From: Sphingobacterium thalpophilum
GTDB lineage: Bacteria > Bacteroidota > Bacteroidia > Sphingobacteriales > Sphingobacteriaceae
Direction of reading: 5' to 3'
Assembly: GCF_901482695.1 (NCBI RefSeq)
Contig: NZ_LR590484.1
Span: 3,410,001-3,474,000, forward strand
DNA: 64,000 nt
Positions 25,822-33,999 of the stretch are shown piece by piece; position 1 is the first letter of the stretch; every line of letters starts with the position of its first letter. The notes under the pieces are model-generated. The model saw nothing but the letters and a program-made list of their open reading frames with translations. It was not told the DNA's origin and did not search any database. A program made the position numbers and the translations under genes.

Positions 25822-28083
25822 ATGATCATGCCAAAAAACAATATCAAATCAGGAACGCAGACATGGGGGCGTGGATTCTGCTGTTGCGCTTTTCTTTTAA
25901 TTGCTTTGCTAAAAGGTTTTTCTCAATCGAAGGTGACCAAAGACTATGTCGACTACGTCAATCCGTATATGGGAAATATCAGTCATCTGCTGGTGCCGAC
26001 TTATCCGACGGTGCACCTGCCCAACAGCATGCTGCGCGTCTACCCCGAGCGCGGTGACTTTACTTCAGACCGCCTCAATGGCCTGCCGTTGGTCGTCACA
26101 AGTCACCGTGGGTCGTCGGCGTTCAACCTCAGCCCGATGCAGCAGCTACCTGCTCAGCTGAACCCGGTGCAGCGGTACAGCTACGATCAGGAGCAAATTA
26201 CACCATATCGCTACTCGGTGTTATTGGATCAGGAAGATATCCAGGTCGACTATGCGGTAGCACATCAGTCCGCAATATATGTGTTTACGTTTGCAGGCAA
26301 GGGCACCAAATACTTACAGTTCAACTCCCGCAGTGGCGAACTGCAATGGGATGGCCGGGGCCTCTCGGGGGCACAGGACATCGGCAACGGCACGCGCGTC
26401 TATATGTATGCGGTACCCGAAGATAAGGCAATCGCGGTGAAGCGTCTGCAGGAGGGGAAACTACAGCCTGCTACCGAAGCGAAGGGGCGCAATGCCTGTC
26501 TCCTGCTGCAATTTGACGGGCCGAACACCTCGCTCAGGATGAAATATGGTATATCGTTTATCGATGCGGCGCAGGCCAAAGCGAACCTCGAGCGGGAAAT
26601 TGCCGATTTCGATCAGGACAAAGTGGCGCACAACGGACGTCAGGAATGGAACCGTGCACTGGGTAAAATTGCCGTCGAAGGCGAAAGTGAATCGGACAAA
26701 CAGGTGTTTTATACCTCTCTGTACCGGACTTACGAGCGGCCGGTCAACATCTCGGAGGATGGCCGGTATTTCAGTGCTTTTGATGGCAAGATCCATCAGG
26801 ACGGAGGCCGGCCATTCTTTACGGACGACTGGATCTGGGATTCTTACCGCGCCCATCATCCACTGCGTGTCCTATTGGATCCGGAAGCCGAATCGAACAT
26901 CCTGCATTCCTTTGTGCGGATGTCCGAACAGATGGACAGACCTTGGCTGCCGACGTTCCCGGAGATCACGGGCGACAGCCGCCGGATGAACTCCAATCAC
27001 GGAGTGGCGACCTTATTGGATGCCTACCGCAAGGGCATCCGTGGTTTCGATGTGCAAAAAGCTTATCTGGCCGCAAAGGGAGCGATCACTGAGAAAACCC
27101 TGGCGCCTTGGTCGGATAAGCCGGCCGGAAAAATGGACCTGTTTTTTAAAGAAAAGGGCTATATCCCCGCGTTGCATCCGGGTGAAAAGGAAATCTATCC
27201 GGAGGTGCATGGCTTTGAACGCCGGCAGCCGGTGGCAGTCACACTCGGCACTTCCTACGACTTATGGTGCCTGGCACAGCTGGCCAATGAACTGGGCATA
27301 AAAGACGATTATGAGCTCTTCATGAAGCAGTCCTTCAACTATAGGAATCTCTTTAACGAGCAGACTAAATTTTTCCATCCCAAAGATGAAAAAGGCAATT
27401 TTATCATGCCTTTTGACTACGTATTTTCAGGTGGTCAGGGTGCCCGTGAATATTACGGCGAGAATAATGCCTGGATATACCGCTGGGATGTACAGCACAA
27501 CATCCCGGACCTGATAAAGTTGATGGGGGGCAATCAGCTGTTTGTACAGTACCTGGACGACATGTTCCAGCAGCCGCTAGGCCGTTCTAAATTTGATTTT
27601 TATGCGCAGCTCCCGGACCATACGGGCAACGTCGGCCAGTTTTCGATGGCCAATGAACCTGCACTGCATATTCCTTATCTGTATAATTATGCTGGCCAGC
27701 CCTGGATGACGCAAAAGCGCATTCATAAGCTGATCGGCGAGTGGTTCAGAAACGACCTGATGGGGGTACCCGGTGACGAGGACGGCGGCGGCATGTCGGC
27801 TTTTGTCGTTTTCTCGCAGATGGGCTTTTACCCCGTCACCCCCGGTCTGGCTTCCTACAGCATCGGTTCGCCCTTTTTCCGGAAGACACGCATCAGCCTG
27901 CCCAACGGTAAATCCTTTGTGATCAGCGCCAGGAATGCTTCGGCAAAAAATAAATACATACAGTCCGCCACACTTAATGGCAAGGTGCTGGACAAGCCTC
28001 AGCTGGATCATAACGACATCCTCAATGGTGGCACGCTGGAGTTTGTCATGGGTGACAAGGCCAATAAAAATTGGGGGAACTGA
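25822..28083 (+). CDS. GH92-family alpha-mannosidase, exported
   Basis: 753 residues from ATG 25822 (a second ATG at 25828); the frame is open upstream but without coding character. Signal segment FCCCAFLLIALLKGFSQS. GH92 marks: VDYVNPYMGN near the start, DDWIWDSYRAHHPL, the MANEPALHIPYLYNYAGQPW block with the catalytic-acid Glu in NEP, and VPGDEDGGGMSAFVVFSQMG, where the D-x-D pair corresponds to the catalytic-base aspartates of characterised GH92 enzymes. The family is calcium-dependent and exo-acting on alpha-mannosides (linkages vary). No lipobox, so probably periplasmic. It ends the SusC-SusD operon or has its own transcript after the hairpin at 25627. Confidence 0.94.
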   Translation: MIMPKNNIKSGTQTWGRGFCCCAFLLIALLKGFSQSKVTKDYVDYVNPYMGNISHLLVPTYPTVHLPNSMLRVYPERGDFTSDRLNGLPLVVTSHRGSSAFNLSPMQQLPAQLNPVQRYSYDQEQITPYRYSVLLDQEDIQVDYAVAHQSAIYVFTFAGKGTKYLQFNSRSGELQWDGRGLSGAQDIGNGTRVYMYAVPEDKAIAVKRLQEGKLQPATEAKGRNACLLLQFDGPNTSLRMKYGISFIDAAQAKANLEREIADFDQDKVAHNGRQEWNRALGKIAVEGESESDKQVFYTSLYRTYERPVNISEDGRYFSAFDGKIHQDGGRPFFTDDWIWDSYRAHHPLRVLLDPEAESNILHSFVRMSEQMDRPWLPTFPEITGDSRRMNSNHGVATLLDAYRKGIRGFDVQKAYLAAKGAITEKTLAPWSDKPAGKMDLFFKEKGYIPALHPGEKEIYPEVHGFERRQPVAVTLGTSYDLWCLAQLANELGIKDDYELFMKQSFNYRNLFNEQTKFFHPKDEKGNFIMPFDYVFSGGQGAREYYGENNAWIYRWDVQHNIPDLIKLMGGNQLFVQYLDDMFQQPLGRSKFDFYAQLPDHTGNVGQFSMANEPALHIPYLYNYAGQPWMTQKRIHKLIGEWFRNDLMGVPGDEDGGGMSAFVVFSQMGFYPVTPGLASYSIGSPFFRKTRISLPNGKSFVISARNASAKNKYIQSATLNGKVLDKPQLDHNDILNGGTLEFVMGDKANKNWGN

Positions 28084-28106
28084 TACTCCTGTATATCAAA
28101 ACCAGA

Positions 28107-28136
28107 AAAGCCGCTGCTCCTATCAGCGGCTTTTTT
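28107..28136 (+). terminator. Intrinsic terminator of the GH92 locus
   Basis: Arms AAAGCCGCTG (28107-28116) and CAGCGGCTTT (28124-28133), perfect, with a T run through 28136. Confidence 0.85.
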
Positions 28137-28137
28137 G

Positions 28138-28266
28138 ATGCTCCGACACGACACTCATGAATTGGTCGGAAGGAAAGACGAGATACAGCGCCTGAACACC
28201 AGTTTATGGGATAAAGCCGCCAGCGCAACCCGATACGCCCAGTGGCTGCACTTAACAGAAACATAA
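28138..28266 (+). pseudogene. Short 42-codon open frame, possible gene remnant
   Basis: An ATG directly after the terminator opens a 42-codon frame. It reads coding-like (HELVGRKDEIQRLNTSLW near the start) and the first part resembles the 'VGRxxEI' entry of some AAA-type ATPases. It is far too short for such a protein and has no visible promoter or leader. It may be a remnant or chance. The rest of the gap to 28448 holds a hairpin (about 28310-28342, GCAGG/CCTGC core) and no gene. Confidence 0.2.
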
Positions 28267-28448
28267 TACTAAACACACACTGCCCACATATTTCTTTATG
28301 AATTTAGTGCCGTCAGCAGGATGTCCCTGCGGTACGCTGACCCTGGCATGGCCGGCGCAGAAGTATCACAATAGCTTGCTGCTATGATATGGGGGATATC
28401 CCTTGCTGGGAAGCCGACAGATAGCGACAATCGAAAACTTGACCAAGA

Positions 28449-29030
28449 GTGAATTATACAAACGCATCAGACCGGGAATTATTGGAAAGCTGTTGTCTGC
28501 ACGATGACCTGAAAGCTTATAACGAACTTGTGGCCCGTTATTCCCCCAAGCTGTATATGACCTGTCAATTGTATCTAAACGACAGCTTCCTCGCCGAAGA
28601 GATTGCGCTGGATATCCTGTTTTGGCTCTGGAAAAAACGTCGTGAGTTTAGCATACCGGATAATCTGGGGGCATACCTTCACCGTGCTGCACGCAATGCG
28701 GTGATCAGCCAATTGCGGAGGCAGCGCCGTAGTGTTGTCGAAACAGTCGCGGATTTCAGTGAAACAGCTGTCGGCGAAGAGCGTATGGCGGACTATGCGA
28801 TAAGCTGCCGGGAGGGTGAAGAACAGTACCGGAAACTTCTTTCGGGACTTAGCCCACAGCGTAAGGAAGTATTTGTGATGAGCCGCGAACAGGGCTTTAG
28901 CTACAAGGAAATTGCCCAAAAGACCAACTTGTCCATCAACACAGTAGAGAATTATATCGCCGCTGCGCTTAAGCACTTTCGCAAGGGCATGGTGTCCATT
29001 GTAGTGGTAGCGCTAATCCTGTTTTATTAA
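28449..29030 (+). CDS. ECF-type RNA polymerase sigma factor
   Basis: 193 residues starting with GTG (28449). Sigma region 2 spans about LKAYNELVARYSPKLYMTCQ to SLAEEIALDILFWLWKKR-type sequence (here DSFLAEEIALDILFWLW), and region 4 is LSPQRKEVFVMSREQGFSYK followed by EIAQKTNLSINTVENYIAAA, a clear HTH. A hydrophobic C-terminus (MVSIVVVALILFY) is typical of Bacteroidota ECF factors paired with FecR. FecR follows 97 bases later and then an STN-bearing TonB receptor, so this is a trans-envelope signalling system in which receptor occupancy frees the sigma factor. Confidence 0.92.
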   Translation: MNYTNASDRELLESCCLHDDLKAYNELVARYSPKLYMTCQLYLNDSFLAEEIALDILFWLWKKRREFSIPDNLGAYLHRAARNAVISQLRRQRRSVVETVADFSETAVGEERMADYAISCREGEEQYRKLLSGLSPQRKEVFVMSREQGFSYKEIAQKTNLSINTVENYIAAALKHFRKGMVSIVVVALILFY

Positions 29031-29127
29031 ATTTTATCCCTTATTATCAGTGTTTTATAGTTTTTTTTAGCGTGCCGTAGGTGGTGGTGCTGTGTTGTTG
29101 CGCCTTTATAGTTGAAGAAGCAAAAAA

Positions 29128-30357
29128 ATGGACGAACAACTGATCACCAATGAGCTGCTGAAGCGATACCTGCAAGGAAAATGTTCTGCTGCCGAACAGC
29201 AGCTCGTCACTGATTTTCTGGACAATCCTGACAATGTGGCTCAGCTGCACAGGATCATGAGCGAAGAGACCGCTGTCCTCTGGGATCTGCCGGCGCTAGC
29301 AACACGACTGCACAACGAGCAGATTGCGCATTGGCAGCATCGCCTGCACGAAAGAATGGTACGCGAACAATGTGCGCCAAAGGCTAAAGAAGAGCAATCC
29401 GTACATACGCCTGCCATTTTTAAAATGCCTCCGTTAAGATATACTGCCGCAGCGCTGCTGCTTGTCGGGCTGGCTGGACTGCTGTGGTTGCTGACCCAGC
29501 AGGGAGAGGGGGGCGCGCAAGGAATGGCGCAGCAGGAAAATAGTATGCCAGGGACAGATAGGGCCATTTTACAGTTGTCCGATGGTTCGACGATATCACT
29601 CTCGGACGCAGCCAATGGCAAACTGGTGGATGAGGCCGGTGTCAGCATACGGAAAACTGCTGCTGGCGAGATCATCTATACCGCCGCTGGAAAGACGGCC
29701 TCTGCCAGGTCTTTCAATAGCATCCGTACACCCAATGGGGGACAGTATCGGATCACGCTGCCGGATGGAAGCCGGGCTTTGCTCAATGCGGCTTCATCGC
29801 TGACCTATCCAGTTGAATTCGAGAAAAATGAACGGCGGGTAAAAATGACCGGTGAAGTCTATTTTGAAATCGCCAAAGTCAACAACGACAGCAAACAGCG
29901 TGTACCCTTTTTTGTGGAGACCGATAAACAGGTGATCGAAGTGCTGGGAACCACCTTCAATGTCAACGCTTATGCCAATGAAACTTATGACTGTACAACC
30001 TTGGTGGAGGGAAGTGTGCGGCTGCTGGCTACAGGCAGTGGAAAGTCCGAGTTGCTAAAACCGGGACAGCAGGCAATGGTGGGGGCGGCTATGCAGCTCT
30101 CGACAGCAGACATGCAGCAAAATCTCGCTTGGGTGAACGGCTATTTTGTGTTCCGCCGGGAGGAGCTGGGCAGCATCCTGCGTAAAATTGCCCGCTGGTA
30201 TGACGTTACGGTAGAATGTCCACCGGAATTAAGCTCCATGAAATTTACAGGAAAGGTGTCCCGTAGCCAGTCCCTGGCTGCGGTGGTGGAAATGATCAGC
30301 TCGATCAATAAAGTGAAGCTGGACATCAAAGAAAGGAGGATTATCGTGAAGCAATAA
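29128..30357 (+). CDS. FecR-family anti-sigma factor
   Basis: 409 residues. Cytoplasmic N-terminus (MDEQLITNELLKRYLQGKCS) that would hold the sigma factor, one membrane helix (YTAAALLLVGLAGLLWLLT, about residues 104-122), a periplasmic FecR domain (SIRTPNGGQYRITLPDGSRA, MTGEVYFEIAKV, VLGTTFNVNAYANE) and the C-terminal DUF4974-type domain (GYFVFRREELGSILRKIARW) that contacts the STN domain of the receptor. Its partner genes flank it directly. The 130-base gap after it contains the predicted antisense RNA. Confidence 0.94.
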   Translation: MDEQLITNELLKRYLQGKCSAAEQQLVTDFLDNPDNVAQLHRIMSEETAVLWDLPALATRLHNEQIAHWQHRLHERMVREQCAPKAKEEQSVHTPAIFKMPPLRYTAAALLLVGLAGLLWLLTQQGEGGAQGMAQQENSMPGTDRAILQLSDGSTISLSDAANGKLVDEAGVSIRKTAAGEIIYTAAGKTASARSFNSIRTPNGGQYRITLPDGSRALLNAASSLTYPVEFEKNERRVKMTGEVYFEIAKVNNDSKQRVPFFVETDKQVIEVLGTTFNVNAYANETYDCTTLVEGSVRLLATGSGKSELLKPGQQAMVGAAMQLSTADMQQNLAWVNGYFVFRREELGSILRKIARWYDVTVECPPELSSMKFTGKVSRSQSLAAVVEMISSINKVKLDIKERRIIVKQ

Positions 30358-30379
30358 GTACCCAACCGACTGGCAATAA

Positions 30380-30476
30380 CAAAAAATAAGCGGCGATGCG
30401 ACCAACATCACCGCCTAAAAATAGCTAAAGTCAGTAAAAAAGATGTGTCGTCAATTTTAACATTTACTATAACTAC
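30380..30476 (-). ncRNA. Predicted antisense RNA upstream of the STN-bearing TonB receptor gene (locus A)
   Basis: On the minus strand, a 9-base stem GCGGTGATG (30414-30406) / CATCGCCGC (30398-30390) is followed by TTATTTTTTG, an intrinsic terminator. On the minus strand one pair is G-U; on the plus strand the same pair is a C-A mismatch and there is no T-tract, so the structure belongs to a minus-strand RNA. An exact -7 box lies at 30481-30488, giving an RNA of about 96 nt antisense to the receptor mRNA leader. Antisense sRNAs at this place are known for Bacteroides PULs (DonS type). No -33 element was seen; ends are estimates. Confidence 0.55.
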
Positions 30477-30480
30477 AAGA

Positions 30481-30488
30481 CAAAAGTA
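30481..30488 (-). promoter_or_regulatory. Minus-strand -7 element TACTTTTG overlapping a receptor start codon
   Basis: Plus-strand CAAAAGTA reads TACTTTTG on the minus strand, an exact TAnnTTTG. Its last plus-strand base is the A of the receptor ATG. The same register is seen at 62686-62693. An A-rich translation leader could produce the match by chance in a single case. Confidence 0.5.
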
Positions 30489-33400
30489 TGAATTTTCATC
30501 AAGTCATGCGTGTTATGAAAATCACCATGGTATTATTAACCTGTGTACTAGCACATTTAAGTGCAGCTACATTTGGTCAGCGCCTCACTATTTTTAAAGA
30601 AAAGGTCCTTTTGGCTGATCTGATGGAACAGATCAGCACACAGACCGGATATGATTTTTTTTATGACGCAGCGCTATTTGATCATGCGCCCCGCATCAGC
30701 ATCAAAGTGGTGAACGCCCCGCTGGAGCAGGTACTGGAGCGCTGTTTTGAAAAGCTGCCTTTTACCTATACGGTCAAAAATAGAATTGTCACCATTCGCC
30801 ATACGGGGACCGAAAATCCGGAAGGGAAAAAGACAGTCCGTGGATCCCAGACTGTGACCATTCGGGGACGTGTGCTCGATGCGGATACGGGACAGCCGTT
30901 GCCCGGCATATCGGTGACCGTCAAAAACGACCGGAATTCAACCTCCACAGATGCTTACGGACATTTCTCTATCGTAGTCCCTGGGCAGCAGGCGGTACTC
31001 GTATTTACCTCGCTGGGATATCAGCGCATAGAGCTTGGTGTCACAGCGGCGCAGTCCGATATCACTGTACGGCTAAAGTCCCTGGCCACCGCATTGCAGG
31101 AGGTGGAGGTCACTGTACAGGCCCGTAAACGGGCTAACACGGAAGCTTCGGTACTGGAAGAACGTCGCAAAGCGTCTATCGTGCAGGATGCTATTTCCGC
31201 CCAGCTGATCGAACGGACGGGAAGTATCACCACAACGCAGGCCCTCCAACGTGTCACTGGGGTCACGATCACCGATGATAAATATGTAGCTGTGCGCGGA
31301 TTGGGCGACCGGTCGGTGATCGGCCAGCTGAATGGTGTGCGCCTGGCGTCCTCAGACCCCGACCGGAGCGCTATACCCCTGGATCTGGTACCGGCCTCTT
31401 TGTTGGACAATATCACCGTCTATAAGACCGTAACACCGGATAAGCCCGCCGATGCAGCCTCGGGTATCGTTGAACTGAAAACCAAATCGGTACCGGAGAA
31501 GATGACATTTGAAGTCATTGCGCAGACTGGTTTAAATTCGAACATTGGCATTGGAGGCCGTTATAACAGCTTTTGGAATAGCGATATGGGTATATTGGGC
31601 ACAGCCATCAACAAGAAAGACTTGTCGCAGGACTTTCTGAGTCTCTCCAGACAATACCCCAATGGCCTAAGTTCGATTCAGCAACTGATCGCCTCCAGTA
31701 ATTATAGCCCGGAAGTGCGTCAGGAAGTCAGCCGCATCAACGGGATCATGCAGGGCTTTGATCCAGTCCTGACCACACAAACTAGAAGGGCTCCGCTGAA
31801 CCAGTTGTATTCGGCCACGTTCGGCAACAGCTACACCCTGTTTGATACACATAAGCTTGGTGTTATCCTGGGAGGTAACTATTACCGTCGCACAAGCAAT
31901 ATCTATGACGGAGATCTCACGCAGTATAGCATCTATCAGGGTGTCGTGACAGGAAGCCCCTACATTTATAGCCAGCGTAAGATTCCAAATTTTACCACCA
32001 CAAATAACCTTGTGATGGGGAAATATCAGACTTACAGGGAAAATACGGGCGTGGAAACGCTCAATTATGGCGTGTTAGGCGGTCTGACCTATCGCTTTAA
32101 CCCCAGGCATGAAGTCAGCTTCCAGTACCTGGGCAGCTGGGGCGGTGAGAATACGGCGACCAACCTCCGCGGCGGCTATTACTACGCGGGCTTGCCGGGC
32201 GAGGTGAACAGTACAACCTATTCGCTCAAACAGACCTTCCGAAGCTTGCACACATTCAACCTACAGGGCGAACACAAGTTTTTGAAAAGCGCTTATTCTC
32301 CACGGCTGAGTTATAACCTCGCTTCTTCGCAATCCAACCAGAACGATCCGGATTACCGCTTTGTCAATCTGGTGGATTACAAACCGCGAAACGGAGGCAC
32401 GATTGCCCGACCCAGTATTGGACACCTACCGAATAGCGGCACTATCGAGTATGTATATACCGAACGTTATTATGCGCTGAGTTCAGGATACGTCAATGGT
32501 TTTGGCCCTTATGGCATTATCCAGGCTGATCCAAATGGACGGCGCTGGCGGAATCTGGATGAAACCAATTATAATTATAAGGCGGATCTGGCCGTCCCGT
32601 TTCAATTATTGGGCCATAAACAGGAGTTTAAAACAGGTTTCAACTACCTGAACCGGGAACGTAAATTTGGTGAAAATGTGCTGTTTCTACCAGGATCCAA
32701 TTTTACTGGATATGGATCCTATGGCCCCGGCAGGTTCTCCTCCATTCCGCTATACGATGTCGAAGGTAACCTGGACCGCCTGGTCAGCAACGAGGTCGTG
32801 GGCCTGCGTATACCCACAGGTGCTGTCGGTGAGGGCGATTTTCCGGTAGGAGGCTTCCTGTACAACATTCAGAAATCACCTAACAATTATACCGGATTTT
32901 ACGAAACCAATGCATTTTACGGTATGCTGGACTTAAAGCTGACGGACGAACTGCGGATCGCCGGCGGATTGCGTTTTGAGAATACCAATATTCAATCATC
33001 GGTGGATACGGCGAATGTATATCTCGACCCTTCGCTGACCGCGGCCAATGCGGATGGGACGGTAAACCTGAATCCGCAGAATCCCAACTCGGCTTACAAA
33101 CAGGGGTACAAACCGTACTATTCGGCCAATGTGACCTACAGCCTCAACGATCATATGAATTTTAGGGTGGCGTTCAATACAACGCTGGCGCGGCCCGAAC
33201 TGCGCGAAATTACCAATGTCTACGAGTTTGATGCCTTTCAGATGGGGCTGGTCGTCGGCAACCGGAACCTGAAAAATCAGTCGACCAAAAATCTGGATTT
33301 TCGCTGGGAATGGTTCCCCAACAGCGGCGAGGTCATTGCTGTATCGGCTTTTGGAAAAGAGATCAACGATCAGCTGGTGAAGGTATTCAGCCTGCAGACG

Positions 33401-33997
33401 CAAGGACTGGCAGCGACCTTTCCGGAGTTTCCGGTGATTCAGTTTCAAAACGATCCCAATCGCGGCCGTGTGTATGGGATCGAGCTGGAGCTGGTTAAAA
33501 ACCTCGGCACGTTCTGGGAGCCGGCACACGATTTCTTTTTAGGCTCCAACCTGCTGCTTGCACAGAGCAATATCAGGAAGACACCCGAACGACAGGCTGC
33601 AAACTGGTCCATTGACCGGAACGCCCCGACCAATAGCCCACTTTTTGAACAGGCTCCTTATAGTGTCAATGCCTGGCTGAATTATAACAACAAAACATGG
33701 GGAACCGATATCACGGCAACCTATAATACGGTCGGTGAAAGATTGGTGCAGATTAATCTTACCGGCGAGCCGGATCTCTACACCAGGCCATTTTCCATGC
33801 TGGACCTGGTATTCAGCCAAAAGCTCAACAAAAGGCTCCTGTTTAAAGGCTACGCCAAGAATATTCTCAATCCGGCGATCAAAACCGTCTATGCCAATCC
33901 GAATACAGGGGGTAAATGGTATGGCCGTGAATACCTCAACCGCAGTTATAAACGCGGAACAGAAATTATGTTTGGTTTTACCTATAACATTTTATAA
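30488..33997 (+). CDS. TonB-dependent receptor with N-terminal STN signalling domain
   Basis: 1169 residues. Signal peptide MKITMVLLTCVLAHLSAATF (second Met, residue 12), then an STN domain (about 35-100: FKEKVLLADLMEQISTQTGY, VNAPLEQVLERCFEKL) that contacts FecR, a carboxypeptidase-regulatory-like domain (TIRGRVLDADTGQPLPGISV), a plug with TTQALQRVTGVTITDDKYVA and PDRSAIPLDLVPASLLDNIT, and a large barrel. The plug motifs (VRGLGDRSV, VYKTVTPDKPADA) are those of the non-SusC class of large TonB receptors. No SusD partner is present. It is followed, 2 bases later, by a chain of lipoproteins. Ligand unknown. Confidence 0.93.
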   Translation: MNFHQVMRVMKITMVLLTCVLAHLSAATFGQRLTIFKEKVLLADLMEQISTQTGYDFFYDAALFDHAPRISIKVVNAPLEQVLERCFEKLPFTYTVKNRIVTIRHTGTENPEGKKTVRGSQTVTIRGRVLDADTGQPLPGISVTVKNDRNSTSTDAYGHFSIVVPGQQAVLVFTSLGYQRIELGVTAAQSDITVRLKSLATALQEVEVTVQARKRANTEASVLEERRKASIVQDAISAQLIERTGSITTTQALQRVTGVTITDDKYVAVRGLGDRSVIGQLNGVRLASSDPDRSAIPLDLVPASLLDNITVYKTVTPDKPADAASGIVELKTKSVPEKMTFEVIAQTGLNSNIGIGGRYNSFWNSDMGILGTAINKKDLSQDFLSLSRQYPNGLSSIQQLIASSNYSPEVRQEVSRINGIMQGFDPVLTTQTRRAPLNQLYSATFGNSYTLFDTHKLGVILGGNYYRRTSNIYDGDLTQYSIYQGVVTGSPYIYSQRKIPNFTTTNNLVMGKYQTYRENTGVETLNYGVLGGLTYRFNPRHEVSFQYLGSWGGENTATNLRGGYYYAGLPGEVNSTTYSLKQTFRSLHTFNLQGEHKFLKSAYSPRLSYNLASSQSNQNDPDYRFVNLVDYKPRNGGTIARPSIGHLPNSGTIEYVYTERYYALSSGYVNGFGPYGIIQADPNGRRWRNLDETNYNYKADLAVPFQLLGHKQEFKTGFNYLNRERKFGENVLFLPGSNFTGYGSYGPGRFSSIPLYDVEGNLDRLVSNEVVGLRIPTGAVGEGDFPVGGFLYNIQKSPNNYTGFYETNAFYGMLDLKLTDELRIAGGLRFENTNIQSSVDTANVYLDPSLTAANADGTVNLNPQNPNSAYKQGYKPYYSANVTYSLNDHMNFRVAFNTTLARPELREITNVYEFDAFQMGLVVGNRNLKNQSTKNLDFRWEWFPNSGEVIAVSAFGKEINDQLVKVFSLQTQGLAATFPEFPVIQFQNDPNRGRVYGIELELVKNLGTFWEPAHDFFLGSNLLLAQSNIRKTPERQAANWSIDRNAPTNSPLFEQAPYSVNAWLNYNNKTWGTDITATYNTVGERLVQINLTGEPDLYTRPFSMLDLVFSQKLNKRLLFKGYAKNILNPAIKTVYANPNTGGKWYGREYLNRSYKRGTEIMFGFTYNIL

Positions 33998-33999
33998 GT

